Origin: Thermoleptolyngbya sp046719575
GTDB lineage: Bacteria > Cyanobacteriota > Cyanobacteriia > Elainellales > Elainellaceae
Direction of reading: 5' to 3'
Assembly: GCA_046719575.1 (NCBI GenBank)
Contig: JBDNCP010000063.1
Location: 1 to 24,300, forward strand
DNA length: 24,300 bases
Of the stretch, positions 7,790-15,728 are shown piece after piece; position 1 is the stretch's first letter, and every line of letters starts with the position of its first letter. Made by a program: the position numbers and the translations under genes. The notes under the pieces were generated by a model. It had not been told where the DNA came from, made no database searches, and worked only from the letters and a program-made list of their open reading frames with translations.

Positions 7790-8944
7790 ATGGAAATTGA
7801 AATTAAAACTTTAACTCCCCTCTGGACTGGCGGTGTGGAAGCTGGCAAGGTCGATCGCATCCACGAAACGGGCATCCTCGGTAGCCTGCGCTGGTGGATG
7901 GAAGTGTTGGTGCGGGGAATGGGAGGAAATGTCTGTGATCCAACTGAGCAAAAGTGCTCATCCAAAAACGGACTTTGCGAGGTTTGCAAAATTTTTGGTG
8001 CAGAGGGGCAGAAACGCCGATTTCGGTTAGAGGTTCAGGAGACTCAAGTATCTGATGCTTCAGTCCAGCATCGGATGAAGGCAAACCGCACTTATACGGA
8101 TAGTAAAGGTCATCAAAAAAAACCAACTTGGTACTTCCAAAATCCTCCTAAATTTGGTTCATTTACCATTCAAATTCAGAGCTTACATCCAGACTTTAAA
8201 CCAGAAGTCATTGGTTGGTTAGTTCAATTCATCGCGGATTGGTCAGCACTAGGGGCACGACCCCAAATGGGTTTTGGTGTGATTCAGGTAGAAGGTGTGA
8301 TTCAGGTAGAAGGAAAGCGTATCGATAAAGAATCTCTTGATGACTGGCTCGAAAAAGTAGAAGACGAACATACATATCCAGAGTTGCCTTCACTACAAAA
8401 TATCTTTCTAGCAAAAATTCAGCCCAAAGATTTAAGTAAATCTTTTACTGAGCAAGATACTTTCAACTTAAAGTATGACCTCCGGCAACTTTTCAGATCA
8501 GAGAAAAAGATTAGAACAGAGGAGAAAAAAAACGAGGTCAAAAGTGGATCTAAAGGCTTAATTCTTAAAAAGGATAGGAAGGATAACAGTTTAGGCGAGG
8601 GGGATGGAGACAAAGATTTACGTCACTTCATCATGGGCACAGTGAAAGGCGATCGCCAAGCTGCCAAAATTAAAATTTCTCGTCCTTATATCGAAAATGG
8701 AAAGTCAACCATACGTGTATGGGGTTGGGTTCCTACAAAAGCAGAGGTTTATCAAAATGACTGGGACAGAGAAAAGATCGTAGATGCTATTTATCAACAT
8801 CTGACAGCAAAATATATCTTGCACGATTGGCGTGAAATGAACTCAAAAAGAGATAAAAAAACGCCCAATGAATCCGAGGCTGCGGCGTTTCTGCGTAGCT
8901 TATTAAAATTAAACGCCGAAGAGAGCAGCAATATAGGGAAATAA
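7790..8944 (+). CDS. cmr1: Type III-B CRISPR RAMP protein Cmr1
   Basis: This is a 384-residue RAMP protein of the Cmr effector complex, where Cmr1 sits at the end distal to the crRNA 5' tag and helps bind crRNA and target RNA. The N-terminus MEIEIKTLTPLWTGG and the following GILGSLRWWMEVLVRG (about 28-43) are the family signature. A Cys cluster (VCDPTEQKC ... LCEVCKIFG) resembles the CxxC-RLFG segment of Cmr1, and a glycine-rich loop ALGARPQMGFGV follows. The C-terminus ends WREMNSKRD...FLRSLLKLN. The ATG at 7790 gives the usual start; an upstream in-frame ATG at 7760 would add 10 residues. Residues around VIQVEGVIQVEG come from an 18-bp tandem duplication (8276-8313). It is the first gene of the effector operon, just after an IS701 relic. 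A Uma2 gene follows after 14 bp. Confidence 0.88.
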   Translation: MEIEIKTLTPLWTGGVEAGKVDRIHETGILGSLRWWMEVLVRGMGGNVCDPTEQKCSSKNGLCEVCKIFGAEGQKRRFRLEVQETQVSDASVQHRMKANRTYTDSKGHQKKPTWYFQNPPKFGSFTIQIQSLHPDFKPEVIGWLVQFIADWSALGARPQMGFGVIQVEGVIQVEGKRIDKESLDDWLEKVEDEHTYPELPSLQNIFLAKIQPKDLSKSFTEQDTFNLKYDLRQLFRSEKKIRTEEKKNEVKSGSKGLILKKDRKDNSLGEGDGDKDLRHFIMGTVKGDRQAAKIKISRPYIENGKSTIRVWGWVPTKAEVYQNDWDREKIVDAIYQHLTAKYILHDWREMNSKRDKKTPNESEAAAFLRSLLKLNAEESSNIGK

Positions 8945-8958
8945 TTGGAGGTAAACCA

Positions 8959-9555
8959 ATGGTAGTCCAAACACAGTCACGATTTTATACCCCAGAAGAA
9001 TATCTGGATTTAGAAGTAATAGCGGAAGACAAAAGTGAGTATCGTGACGGGGAGATTGTGCCTATAACAGGGGGTAGCACTGACCACAATGATATTGCTG
9101 GCAATCTCTATGCTCACCTAAAATTTGCCCTGCGACAGCAATCCTACAAAGTGTTCATTGGGGATGTGCGACTTTGGATTCCAAAGTGGCGGCTATTTAC
9201 CTACCCAGACGTGATGCTGATTGCCGGAGAGCCTGCGTTTTATGCAGACCGGACGGATACAGTAACAAACCCTCAAATGATTGTCGAAGTGCTGTCTAAA
9301 AGTACCCGCAATTACGACCAGGGCGACAAGTTTGATGCTTACCGCACGATTCCTGAGTTTCAGGAATATGTGCTGGTGGATCAATATCAGGTGTATGTGA
9401 AGCAGTTCATCAAGACGGCAGAGGGATATTGGTTGTTGAAGGAGTATGGAGATGCTCAGCAAACTTTGGCGATCGCCTCGGTTGATTTTGTGATCCGCCT
9501 GGAGGAGATTTACGAAGGCGTGAAACTGCAAGATTTGGAGGTGCATGATGCATGA
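8959..9555 (+). CDS. Uma2-family (DUF820) putative PD-(D/E)XK endonuclease
   Basis: This 198-residue protein has the typical Uma2 layout: start YTPEEYLDLE, the segment KSEYRDGEIVPITGGSTDHNDI, then the restriction-endonuclease-like core YPDVMLI (Asp84), MIVEVLSKST (Glu110) and DKFDAYRTIPEFQEYVLVD (Lys124). All predicted metal-binding and catalytic positions are present. Uma2 proteins are very abundant in cyanobacteria and mostly of unknown role. A GGAGG ribosome site precedes the ATG. The gene sits inside the cmr operon, co-directional, between cmr1 and an orphan Cmr1 C-terminal fragment whose start overlaps its stop codon. It could be a casual insertion or a nuclease co-opted by the complex; the sequence does not decide. 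Confidence 0.88.
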   Translation: MVVQTQSRFYTPEEYLDLEVIAEDKSEYRDGEIVPITGGSTDHNDIAGNLYAHLKFALRQQSYKVFIGDVRLWIPKWRLFTYPDVMLIAGEPAFYADRTDTVTNPQMIVEVLSKSTRNYDQGDKFDAYRTIPEFQEYVLVDQYQVYVKQFIKTAEGYWLLKEYGDAQQTLAIASVDFVIRLEEIYEGVKLQDLEVHDA

Positions 9556-9727
9556 CTATTCGGCAACCCACAATGCCTGGTTGCATCAGGCAATGTTTGC
9601 GAAGGACAAAATCAATTATCTGGATGGTTGGCGAGAAATAAACTCGGAGAGAGATACTGTCACCGCAAATCAAACTGATGTTCAGGTATTTCTGCGTAGC
9701 TTGTTGCAATTGCAGGAGGATGAATAG
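9545..9727 (+). pseudogene. Orphan C-terminal fragment of a second Cmr1
   Basis: This 60-residue frame matches the last part of the upstream Cmr1. It carries DGWREINSERD, T-N and FLRSLLQLQ where Cmr1 has HDWREMNSKRD, T-N and FLRSLLKLN. At DNA level TTTCTGCGTAGCTT is shared, then the copies diverge, so this is not a very recent duplication. The frame overlaps the Uma2 stop by 11 bases and its own TAG overlaps the GTG of the next RAMP gene by one base. The AGGAGG at its 3' end (9714-9719) serves as ribosome site for that RAMP, which may explain why the fragment has been kept. Best read as the stump of a second or older cmr1 copy. Confidence 0.75.
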
Positions 9728-11106
9728 TGCAGTACGACTATTATGCTTTTCGGAAAAAGCAGTTGGAGAACAGCTTGAGTGAACTTGAGCAAGCCTCGAG
9801 TGAACTTGAGCAAGCCAAAAAACAAAAGAATAATAAAGATGAGCGTAAACAGGCAGAGAAGAAGGTAGAGCAAGCTGCGGCAAAAGCAGTTCAGATCGAA
9901 CCTCATTTATCCTATCTATGGTACGAGGCTCAAGGTTCTGAACTCAAAAATCCCCTTCGTGAGGCTTGGCAAAAATGCTTGACTGACAACTCTATTCCAA
10001 GTGAATTTCAATTTCTGCCCAAACTTTCTGACCTTGCTAACCTCCCCTCCCTCAGCTTCATGCTGCGCATCCCCTTCAAACTACGAAAACCCTACCTGAG
10101 CAAAGACGATCGCGCCTTTCACCTGCTCGATAACCCTGTCCGCAAAGACAGGCTGTTTCAAACGCCAATGGTTGCCTCCACAGGTTGGAAAGGAGCATTA
10201 CATAGTGCCATGCTTCAGCAATTAGCAGAATGGTGGTGCAACATAGATGATAAGACTAGCCGTACTCATCGAAAAGAGTTGCTTGCTAGACGCATTAGCA
10301 TTGCGCGACTGTTTGGCACTGAAAAAGGCATTGATATAGACGATAGAAAACTGGAGAGTTATTTAGATAGTTTAAGTGATGATTATTTAGCCCGCTGGTA
10401 TCGACGTTGTATCCGGCGATATATTGCGTCATCGGGTTTCTTTGCAGGGCGGCTCTATTTTTATCCAACCTTCTTTGACAAGATTGGGTTGGAGGTGATT
10501 AACCCGCACGATCGTAAAAAGGGCACGGGAAAAAATCCCATTTTGATTGAGTGCGTTCCAGGTGGAAAAAATGGAGCAACAGGCGAGTTTGTGATTCTGT
10601 ATGTCCCCTTTGGCAAGGTTGAGGAAAGTGAAGTTGCAGCAGATTTGAAGCTGGTTGTGGAAGGTGTGCAAGCAATGCTCACGGTCTATGGTTTTGGAGC
10701 CAAGACTAGCAGCGGCTTTGGTGTTGCAGATATCGAAGGGAAGGGAGAGTTGGCAATTCGGGCTGCTTTACCCGATCTAGCAAAAGCTTCATCTCCAGAG
10801 CAAAAACCAGAATTTTTGGATGATGATGGTAGTCTAAAACGAGAATTTCTGGACGATGATGGCAAGCTGAAAAGTCAAGGTCAATACAAGAAGTTTTGTC
10901 AAAAACAAGGCAAGACTTATAACGAAAAACTATACAAAGAGGTTAAAGCATGGGTAGGAGCTAAAGAGCAACGACAATTAGAATTCACTGTAACAAAGTC
11001 AGTGAGTCAGAAGACTTTTGTTAGCTGGAGTGAGTTGGGCGATCGAGTACAGCAAATCGCCGATCAGTTATGCAGAAAACAGATGAGTTCAGGAGGTCAG
11101 CCATGA
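9727..11106 (+). CDS. cmr6: Cmr6-like RAMP with coiled-coil and C-terminal extensions
   Basis: The product has 459 residues. Start is a GTG with AGGAGG seven bases upstream. Residues about 8-58 are a charged coiled coil (ENSLSELEQASSELEQAKK...) that is not part of the RAMP core. The RAMP core follows: FKLRKPYLSKDD, the RAMP turn STGWKGALHSAML (GWKGAL 153-158), then SSGFFAGRLYFYPTFFD, LEVINPHDRKKG and ILIECVPGG, and the glycine-rich loop YGFGAKTSSGFGV (321-333). The strand GRLYFYPTFFD...LEVINPHDR matches the Cmr6 pattern (G-v-F-D-a-P ... l-v-d-v-m-t-P-H). Cmr6 caps the target-3' side of the complex. A C-terminal tail of about 120 residues with the doubled segment EFLDDDG-LK (10810-10875) has no counterpart I know. 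The stop overlaps the cas10 start (ATGA). Assignment as Cmr6 is by motif and elimination. Confidence 0.65.
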   Translation: MQYDYYAFRKKQLENSLSELEQASSELEQAKKQKNNKDERKQAEKKVEQAAAKAVQIEPHLSYLWYEAQGSELKNPLREAWQKCLTDNSIPSEFQFLPKLSDLANLPSLSFMLRIPFKLRKPYLSKDDRAFHLLDNPVRKDRLFQTPMVASTGWKGALHSAMLQQLAEWWCNIDDKTSRTHRKELLARRISIARLFGTEKGIDIDDRKLESYLDSLSDDYLARWYRRCIRRYIASSGFFAGRLYFYPTFFDKIGLEVINPHDRKKGTGKNPILIECVPGGKNGATGEFVILYVPFGKVEESEVAADLKLVVEGVQAMLTVYGFGAKTSSGFGVADIEGKGELAIRAALPDLAKASSPEQKPEFLDDDGSLKREFLDDDGKLKSQGQYKKFCQKQGKTYNEKLYKEVKAWVGAKEQRQLEFTVTKSVSQKTFVSWSELGDRVQQIADQLCRKQMSSGGQP

Positions 11107-14100
11107 CTCATGATTTGAAAAAGTTAGCTGACAAACGTGATGCATTACTCCTAGCAGAAGTAGCAGCTTGGTTGCATATGCTAGGTAAGTTTCATGAAAA
11201 TTTTTTGAAAGGTCAGCACAACTTAGACACCCAAATTCCACTAGATTTAAGAGACAACTTTGCTCATCTAAACAATTTATTGACAGATCAGTCTTGGTCA
11301 GGAGCTATTTGGGACAGATTCAGTGTGGCTGAATTTCAAGCTGCCTCATTAAGCTTCTACCATTTTATAGAAAAGCATCGCACTCGCAACGTTGCAGAGG
11401 GCTTGTTGAAGTTAATGTGGGATGCACATGGGCGTGGTTCAGGAGTTGAAAAGGGGGTGTTGAATCGGTTTGCTCCAGGTCAAACGACCACCGTTTATCA
11501 ATCAACAGCATTTGGTACTGAAACTGATGCAATTGATTTGGATCATTTGCATGATGAGCGTCAGAATCTTTACGATTTTCTACAAACTAATCTCGAATCA
11601 CTAAAAAACTCATCAACAGCCTCCAATCTTAACTGGCAAGAATTTCGACATCAGTTTATTTTTAGTACAAAAAACTGCCCTCTTAGAATAGAAGACTACT
11701 TTCGTCAGACGGTTGCAGAAACACGCCGACCGCTGAGCGATGTTTCCCTATTTGACCAGACTTTTGCCAGCGTCGCTTTTCTCAAGGCAGCATTGGCTCA
11801 GAATTTGTTGCTTGGTTGGAAAGACCCTATTACGAACACCATTGCAGATAAGTATCACTGGCGTTTACTACGAGTGGGCTTAGATGGTTTGGCGTTTTGG
11901 GGCGATTCTGTTCGTATTAGTGATCTGCTAGCCCGAAAGCAATTGATCACAGAAGCGTTAGATGAAGTCCAGAAGGTTATCGAAAACGACTATCCTCTCG
12001 GAGCGGAGGTTTATCGAGATGAGAATGGCAGCCTATTCATGGTTCCAGATGTTGCTGATTTGCTTGAGGCAAAGGTAGAGTCAGGAGACTCATTAGCCAA
12101 GCATATACAAGAAATTGCTAATCATCGATTTGATGGTGAAGCACTTTGGACGCTGGAGTTGAGCGATCGCACTAGAAACACCCTACGATTCGGAAAATTG
12201 GCAACCTCTCTGCTCAATAAACAAACTGCTAACCCTGAATGGATCAAACCTCACTGGAACATTGAAGAAAAGCGGGATATTTGCCCTGTATGCGGTTTGC
12301 GTTCCATCTCCAATGAAATATTAAAAATATGCAATGTATGCAAAGACCGCCGAACCTCTCGTGCCCAAACTTGGACTCAGGACTTATCCACAACAATTTG
12401 GATTGATGAAGTTACAGATAGCAATAGTCGGCTTGCTCTGATTGTAGGACGATTTGAGTTGGAATCATGGCTTACGGGTGATTCATTCAATAGCATAGTT
12501 TCCTTTGATCCAGACAATCGTCAGTTGATGGACAGTAATCGAAATAATAAAACGTATCAGTTCGACTATTCAATACTACTGAATAACATTCAAACAACTA
12601 TCAGCAGGAATCAATTTACTAATCAGGCAGCACTTTTAGATGACCTTGTGCTCAAGGATGCCCGTGGAGGTTCGTTTCAGCAGTTCTATGATTTGCAAGT
12701 TACTGATACTGACTTGGGTGAAGGAAGAACCACTGAAGAGCCTTTTCTTCTAGCTCTGGCGATGATGCGGCAGAATCCTTCCTTTGCTCGGTTGCGTCGG
12801 GTTTGGGAAACGACTCAACGATTTTGGCAAAGAGTATTAATAGATGTTCCAGATGCACAGCTACCCAAGGTAAAAGGTCGCCTCATTATTGAATCCTCCA
12901 ATCTTACCCAATTCAAGTTGCAGCGTTATGGCAACTATGACCTTGTACTCGGAGTGACCAAGCTCAGTGTCTTACATGACGATGGCAAACTGATCACCAC
13001 AGATAATCTTCGCTACACTGCCAAGCAACTGGGTGCCAAGTCTCAAGAGTATGCGAATGATGCAGCCGCAGCAGAATTTGTTCGTCAGCGATTGCTCAAT
13101 CAGCAAGTCACCATTGAAGAACCCACTGGGTATGGCAGTCCTAACAAGTTGCGAGGCACGCTAAACATTAGCAATGTTATGCCTGATCAAATAGCATATA
13201 GCCCTGCCATTCCCATCCTGGCTGAACCGCGTACCTTTATGGCATTGGTTCCGGCAGACAAGTCGCTGGAAGTGGTGAAGGCGATCCAAACCAAGTATGA
13301 GCGGGAGATGGGCAAAGTGCGGAACCGCCTGCCGCTGCACTTGGGTGTGGTCTATTTCCAGCGACGTACCCCGCTGCGGGCTGCTCTGGATGCTGGGCGG
13401 CAGATGTTGAGCTACAAAGCACCTGATAATCAGCAGCTTTGGCAAATATCGAAGATCCAATGTCTATTAACACCTGATAAGGAAGAGCTAGCCAATGGTA
13501 CCCAACAGTTTAAGAAAACCATTGTTTTAGATCTGTTCCGAGATACCTACACAATCACGTGGCGTGTTCCTGTTGCGATGGGTGATGGGACAACGACTGA
13601 TGTCTGGTATCCCTACGTTTTCCTGAATACCAGTGATGATGACAATACGGTGACAACTGAACGGCAGCGGGCAATCAAAAGCTTGCGACCCGGTGAAACA
13701 ACCCCCTGTTGGCTGGTTCATGCAGCAGATTTGCGAGAGGGAGACCAGATCTACTTCACCCCCTCCACCTTCGACTTTGAGTTCCTCGACAGCACAGCCC
13801 GTCGCTTCGAGATTTACTACGACGAAAACGGTCGTCGTCCCCGCCGCACTCGTCCCTTCTACCTGGAAGACCTCGATCGCTTCGACACCCTCTGGAAGAT
13901 CCTACAAGCCCTAGAAACCTCGCAACGCCATCAGATGATTTATACCATTGAGGCCACCCGCGAACTCTGGTACGGGCAAAATGACCAAAAATCACTCAGT
14001 GATCCAGTGTTCAAACAATTCGTTACCGATACACTGGCTAATGCGACCTGGAGAAAAGACTATAAACAATGGACAGATATCCCTCTAGACCAACGTCAGC

Positions 14101-14177
14101 AACTCATTGATGCCGGAGTGCGGGGCGAACTGGCTGACTTGGCAGAACTATATATGGAAATTTTGAAACAGCGGTAA
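11103..14177 (+). CDS. cas10: Cas10/Cmr2-type large subunit (Csx11-like), active sites degenerate
   Basis: The product has 1024 residues from the ATG at 11103 (AGGAGG at 11091, six bases spacing). The order is that of Cas10: an HD-like N-terminus, a Zn ribbon CPVC...CNVC (Cys394, 397, 410, 413), a first palm around LIVGRFELESWL (about 446-457), a second palm around ILAEPRTFMALVPAD (705-719) followed by LPLHLGVVYFQRRTPLRAALDAGRQML, and a helical C-terminus. The HD pair reads His25-Met26 (WLHMLGKFH). Palm 1 lacks the usual acidic DxD-like residues (GRFE). The GGDD of palm 2 aligns with EPRT (708-711). On this evidence it can neither cut DNA nor make cyclic oligoadenylates, and would serve as scaffold and crRNA-tag reader. 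The overall pattern fits the divergent Csx11 group; that label is from memory. Confidence 0.82.
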   Translation: MTHDLKKLADKRDALLLAEVAAWLHMLGKFHENFLKGQHNLDTQIPLDLRDNFAHLNNLLTDQSWSGAIWDRFSVAEFQAASLSFYHFIEKHRTRNVAEGLLKLMWDAHGRGSGVEKGVLNRFAPGQTTTVYQSTAFGTETDAIDLDHLHDERQNLYDFLQTNLESLKNSSTASNLNWQEFRHQFIFSTKNCPLRIEDYFRQTVAETRRPLSDVSLFDQTFASVAFLKAALAQNLLLGWKDPITNTIADKYHWRLLRVGLDGLAFWGDSVRISDLLARKQLITEALDEVQKVIENDYPLGAEVYRDENGSLFMVPDVADLLEAKVESGDSLAKHIQEIANHRFDGEALWTLELSDRTRNTLRFGKLATSLLNKQTANPEWIKPHWNIEEKRDICPVCGLRSISNEILKICNVCKDRRTSRAQTWTQDLSTTIWIDEVTDSNSRLALIVGRFELESWLTGDSFNSIVSFDPDNRQLMDSNRNNKTYQFDYSILLNNIQTTISRNQFTNQAALLDDLVLKDARGGSFQQFYDLQVTDTDLGEGRTTEEPFLLALAMMRQNPSFARLRRVWETTQRFWQRVLIDVPDAQLPKVKGRLIIESSNLTQFKLQRYGNYDLVLGVTKLSVLHDDGKLITTDNLRYTAKQLGAKSQEYANDAAAAEFVRQRLLNQQVTIEEPTGYGSPNKLRGTLNISNVMPDQIAYSPAIPILAEPRTFMALVPADKSLEVVKAIQTKYEREMGKVRNRLPLHLGVVYFQRRTPLRAALDAGRQMLSYKAPDNQQLWQISKIQCLLTPDKEELANGTQQFKKTIVLDLFRDTYTITWRVPVAMGDGTTTDVWYPYVFLNTSDDDNTVTTERQRAIKSLRPGETTPCWLVHAADLREGDQIYFTPSTFDFEFLDSTARRFEIYYDENGRRPRRTRPFYLEDLDRFDTLWKILQALETSQRHQMIYTIEATRELWYGQNDQKSLSDPVFKQFVTDTLANATWRKDYKQWTDIPLDQRQQLIDAGVRGELADLAELYMEILKQR

Positions 14178-14188
14178 GGATAACCCCA

Positions 14189-15205
14189 ATGGCAACCTAT
14201 AAACGACAACGCTACCTGTTTATGACCCTCGACCCGGTGCATATCGGCACTGGCGGCTATCGCCTGGGACGGGTAGACAACAGCATCGTGCGGGAACCGG
14301 GCACCAAAATTCCCAAAATTCCAGGCACCAGTTTGCATGGGGCAGCGCGATCGTATGCAGCACAGTTGTATGAAACCCCTGAAGCTGCTGGACAAAGCCA
14401 TGAAAAAATTGACAATCCTGATCAAAATCCGGTCTGTTATACCTTTGGCTATATCAAGAAATCTAAGAATGACAACGATGCTGATAAAGCCACCATCTAT
14501 TCTGGCGTGGTGAATATCTTTGATGCCCATGTGCTGCTGTTTCCAGTGCATTCGATGGTGGGACCTGTGTGGGTGAGTACCGTGGAACGGCTGCAAGAAG
14601 CGGGTTTTACGGTTGGCAACAATCTACCCGATCCTTGGAATATCGATGAAGTGGTTTTGACTTGGGATAAGCCCGATAAACGACTAAACCTGGGCTGGTT
14701 GATGGTGAAAGTTCCTGATCAGCAAACAACAGTAATGGTAACACCACCCCAGAATTGGCAAAATCAACCACGTTGGAAAGCTATCAAAAAGATTGTTCTC
14801 GTTCAAGATGCACTCTTCAGTCAAATCGTGAACAGCAACCTGGAAGTGCGGACATCGGTAGCGATCGACCCGATGACAGGTGCAGCCGAAGATAAAGCAT
14901 TATTTACCTACGAAGCGATTCCCCGTGCCACTTTCCTCACCGCAGAAGTGGTGTTGGATGATTACCGTCAGGCATTTCCTAAAACAGATAAATCATTACC
15001 AGGAGGAAATACCTGGAGTGACTCACTGGATGTCGTGAAAGCAGGCTTGGGTATGATTGAGTGGTTGGGGGTCGGGGGCATGGGTACACGCGGGTTTGGG
15101 CGGATGGCAATAGTTGGTGAGCCAATGACGGTGGAGATTAAGGATTGGCTGAGTCAGCCACAAACCGATCGCTCTTCTCAGGAACCTCAACCAACCACCA
15201 CATAA
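14189..15205 (+). CDS. cmr4: Type III-B CRISPR RAMP protein Cmr4, backbone RNase
   Basis: This is a 338-residue Cas7-type backbone subunit, several copies of which polymerise along the crRNA. The N-terminus FMTLDPVHIGTGGYRLGRVDNSIVRE is the Cmr4/Csm3 signature. Asp30 in RVDNSI corresponds to the Asp that cuts target RNA in Cmr4/Csm3, so RNase activity is probably retained. IPGTSLHGAARSYAA is the following RAMP turn, and WLGVGGMGTRGFGRM near residues 289-303 is the glycine-rich loop. An AAGGA ribosome site lies eight bases before the ATG, and the gene starts 11 bp after cas10 ends. It is full length for the family. A small palindromic repeat separates it from cmr5. Confidence 0.92.
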   Translation: MATYKRQRYLFMTLDPVHIGTGGYRLGRVDNSIVREPGTKIPKIPGTSLHGAARSYAAQLYETPEAAGQSHEKIDNPDQNPVCYTFGYIKKSKNDNDADKATIYSGVVNIFDAHVLLFPVHSMVGPVWVSTVERLQEAGFTVGNNLPDPWNIDEVVLTWDKPDKRLNLGWLMVKVPDQQTTVMVTPPQNWQNQPRWKAIKKIVLVQDALFSQIVNSNLEVRTSVAIDPMTGAAEDKALFTYEAIPRATFLTAEVVLDDYRQAFPKTDKSLPGGNTWSDSLDVVKAGLGMIEWLGVGGMGTRGFGRMAIVGEPMTVEIKDWLSQPQTDRSSQEPQPTTT

Positions 15206-15216
15206 CCTTGATAGAA

Positions 15217-15276
15217 AACCACAAAGACACGAAGAACACGAAGAAATTGCTTTGTGCCCTTTGTGCCTTGGTGGTT
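15217..15276. repeat. MITE-like inverted repeat between cmr4 and cmr5
   Basis: AACCACAAAGACACGAAGAA... (15217-15243) and ...CCTTTGTGCCTTGGTGGTT (15250-15276) are 27-bp inverted arms around a 6-base centre. 21 of 27 positions are complementary, and most mismatches would be G-U pairs in RNA. Intergenic palindromes built from ACCACAAAGACAC are, from memory, common dispersed elements in cyanobacterial genomes. In the transcript it forms a long hairpin that could lower cmr5 expression or protect the upstream mRNA. Confidence 0.75.
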
Positions 15277-15299
15277 AATCAATTCACAGGAGACAACCC

Positions 15300-15728
15300 A
15301 TGAGCAACACAGTGATAAATCTCGATCGCCTTGCTGCCCAACATGCACAAGCAGTAGTCACAAAAGCTAAGGCTAATATAGAAACCACTGTCACCAAAGC
15401 ATTGGGCGTATTGCAAGAAGATGGTGTGTACGCCTGTTTTTTGTACCTACTGGCAAAAGAGAAGGGCAATGAGGAAGTTGTTGTTGCAGAAATGCTTAAC
15501 TTACTCGACGGCTTGCAATTTAATTGGGGCAAACCAAGCAGTAGCAAACCTGATGACATCCTCTCGTACATTAACGAAAACGTCACCGTTAATTTGGAAC
15601 GCCTCTTGTTGGTAAAAGAAACACTAGAACAGATGTTGATTTATGCCCGCTATGGCGCAAAGGCTCATCAAGAACCAGAGAAACATCAAGAACCAGAGAA
15701 AAAGGATGAGCAGGAGGAGACTGCGTGA
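15300..15728 (+). CDS. cmr5: Type III-B CRISPR small subunit Cmr5
   Basis: This 142-residue, predominantly helical protein begins NLDRLAAQHAQAVVTKA and contains DGVYACFLYLLAKEKG and LLLVKETLEQMLIYARYGAKA, the family pattern of Cmr5 (Cas11), which lines the inner filament beside Cmr4. An AGGAGA ribosome site lies six bases before the ATG. The last about 20 residues are a charged tail containing HQEPEKHQEPEK, from an exact 18-bp tandem duplication (15666-15701), beyond the normal end of the fold. The TGA overlaps the GTG of the next gene by four bases. Confidence 0.87.
   Translation: MSNTVINLDRLAAQHAQAVVTKAKANIETTVTKALGVLQEDGVYACFLYLLAKEKGNEEVVVAEMLNLLDGLQFNWGKPSSSKPDDILSYINENVTVNLERLLLVKETLEQMLIYARYGAKAHQEPEKHQEPEKKDEQEETA
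15666..15701. repeat. Exact 18-bp tandem duplication in the cmr5 3' end
   Basis: CATCAAGAACCAGAGAAA occurs twice in direct succession (15666-15683 and 15684-15701). It keeps frame and adds six residues to the acidic-basic tail of Cmr5. The perfect identity points to a recent event. Confidence 0.9.

Noticed and set aside
7437..7814. Plus-strand frame of 125 codons before cmr1
   Set aside because: It runs antisense to recognisable IS701 transposase fragments, contains the tandem repeats, and resembles no protein.
11070..11102. Upstream in-frame ATG as the cas10 start
   Set aside because: The ATG at 11103 has AGGAGG at ideal spacing and the common ATGA overlap; the upstream codon has neither.
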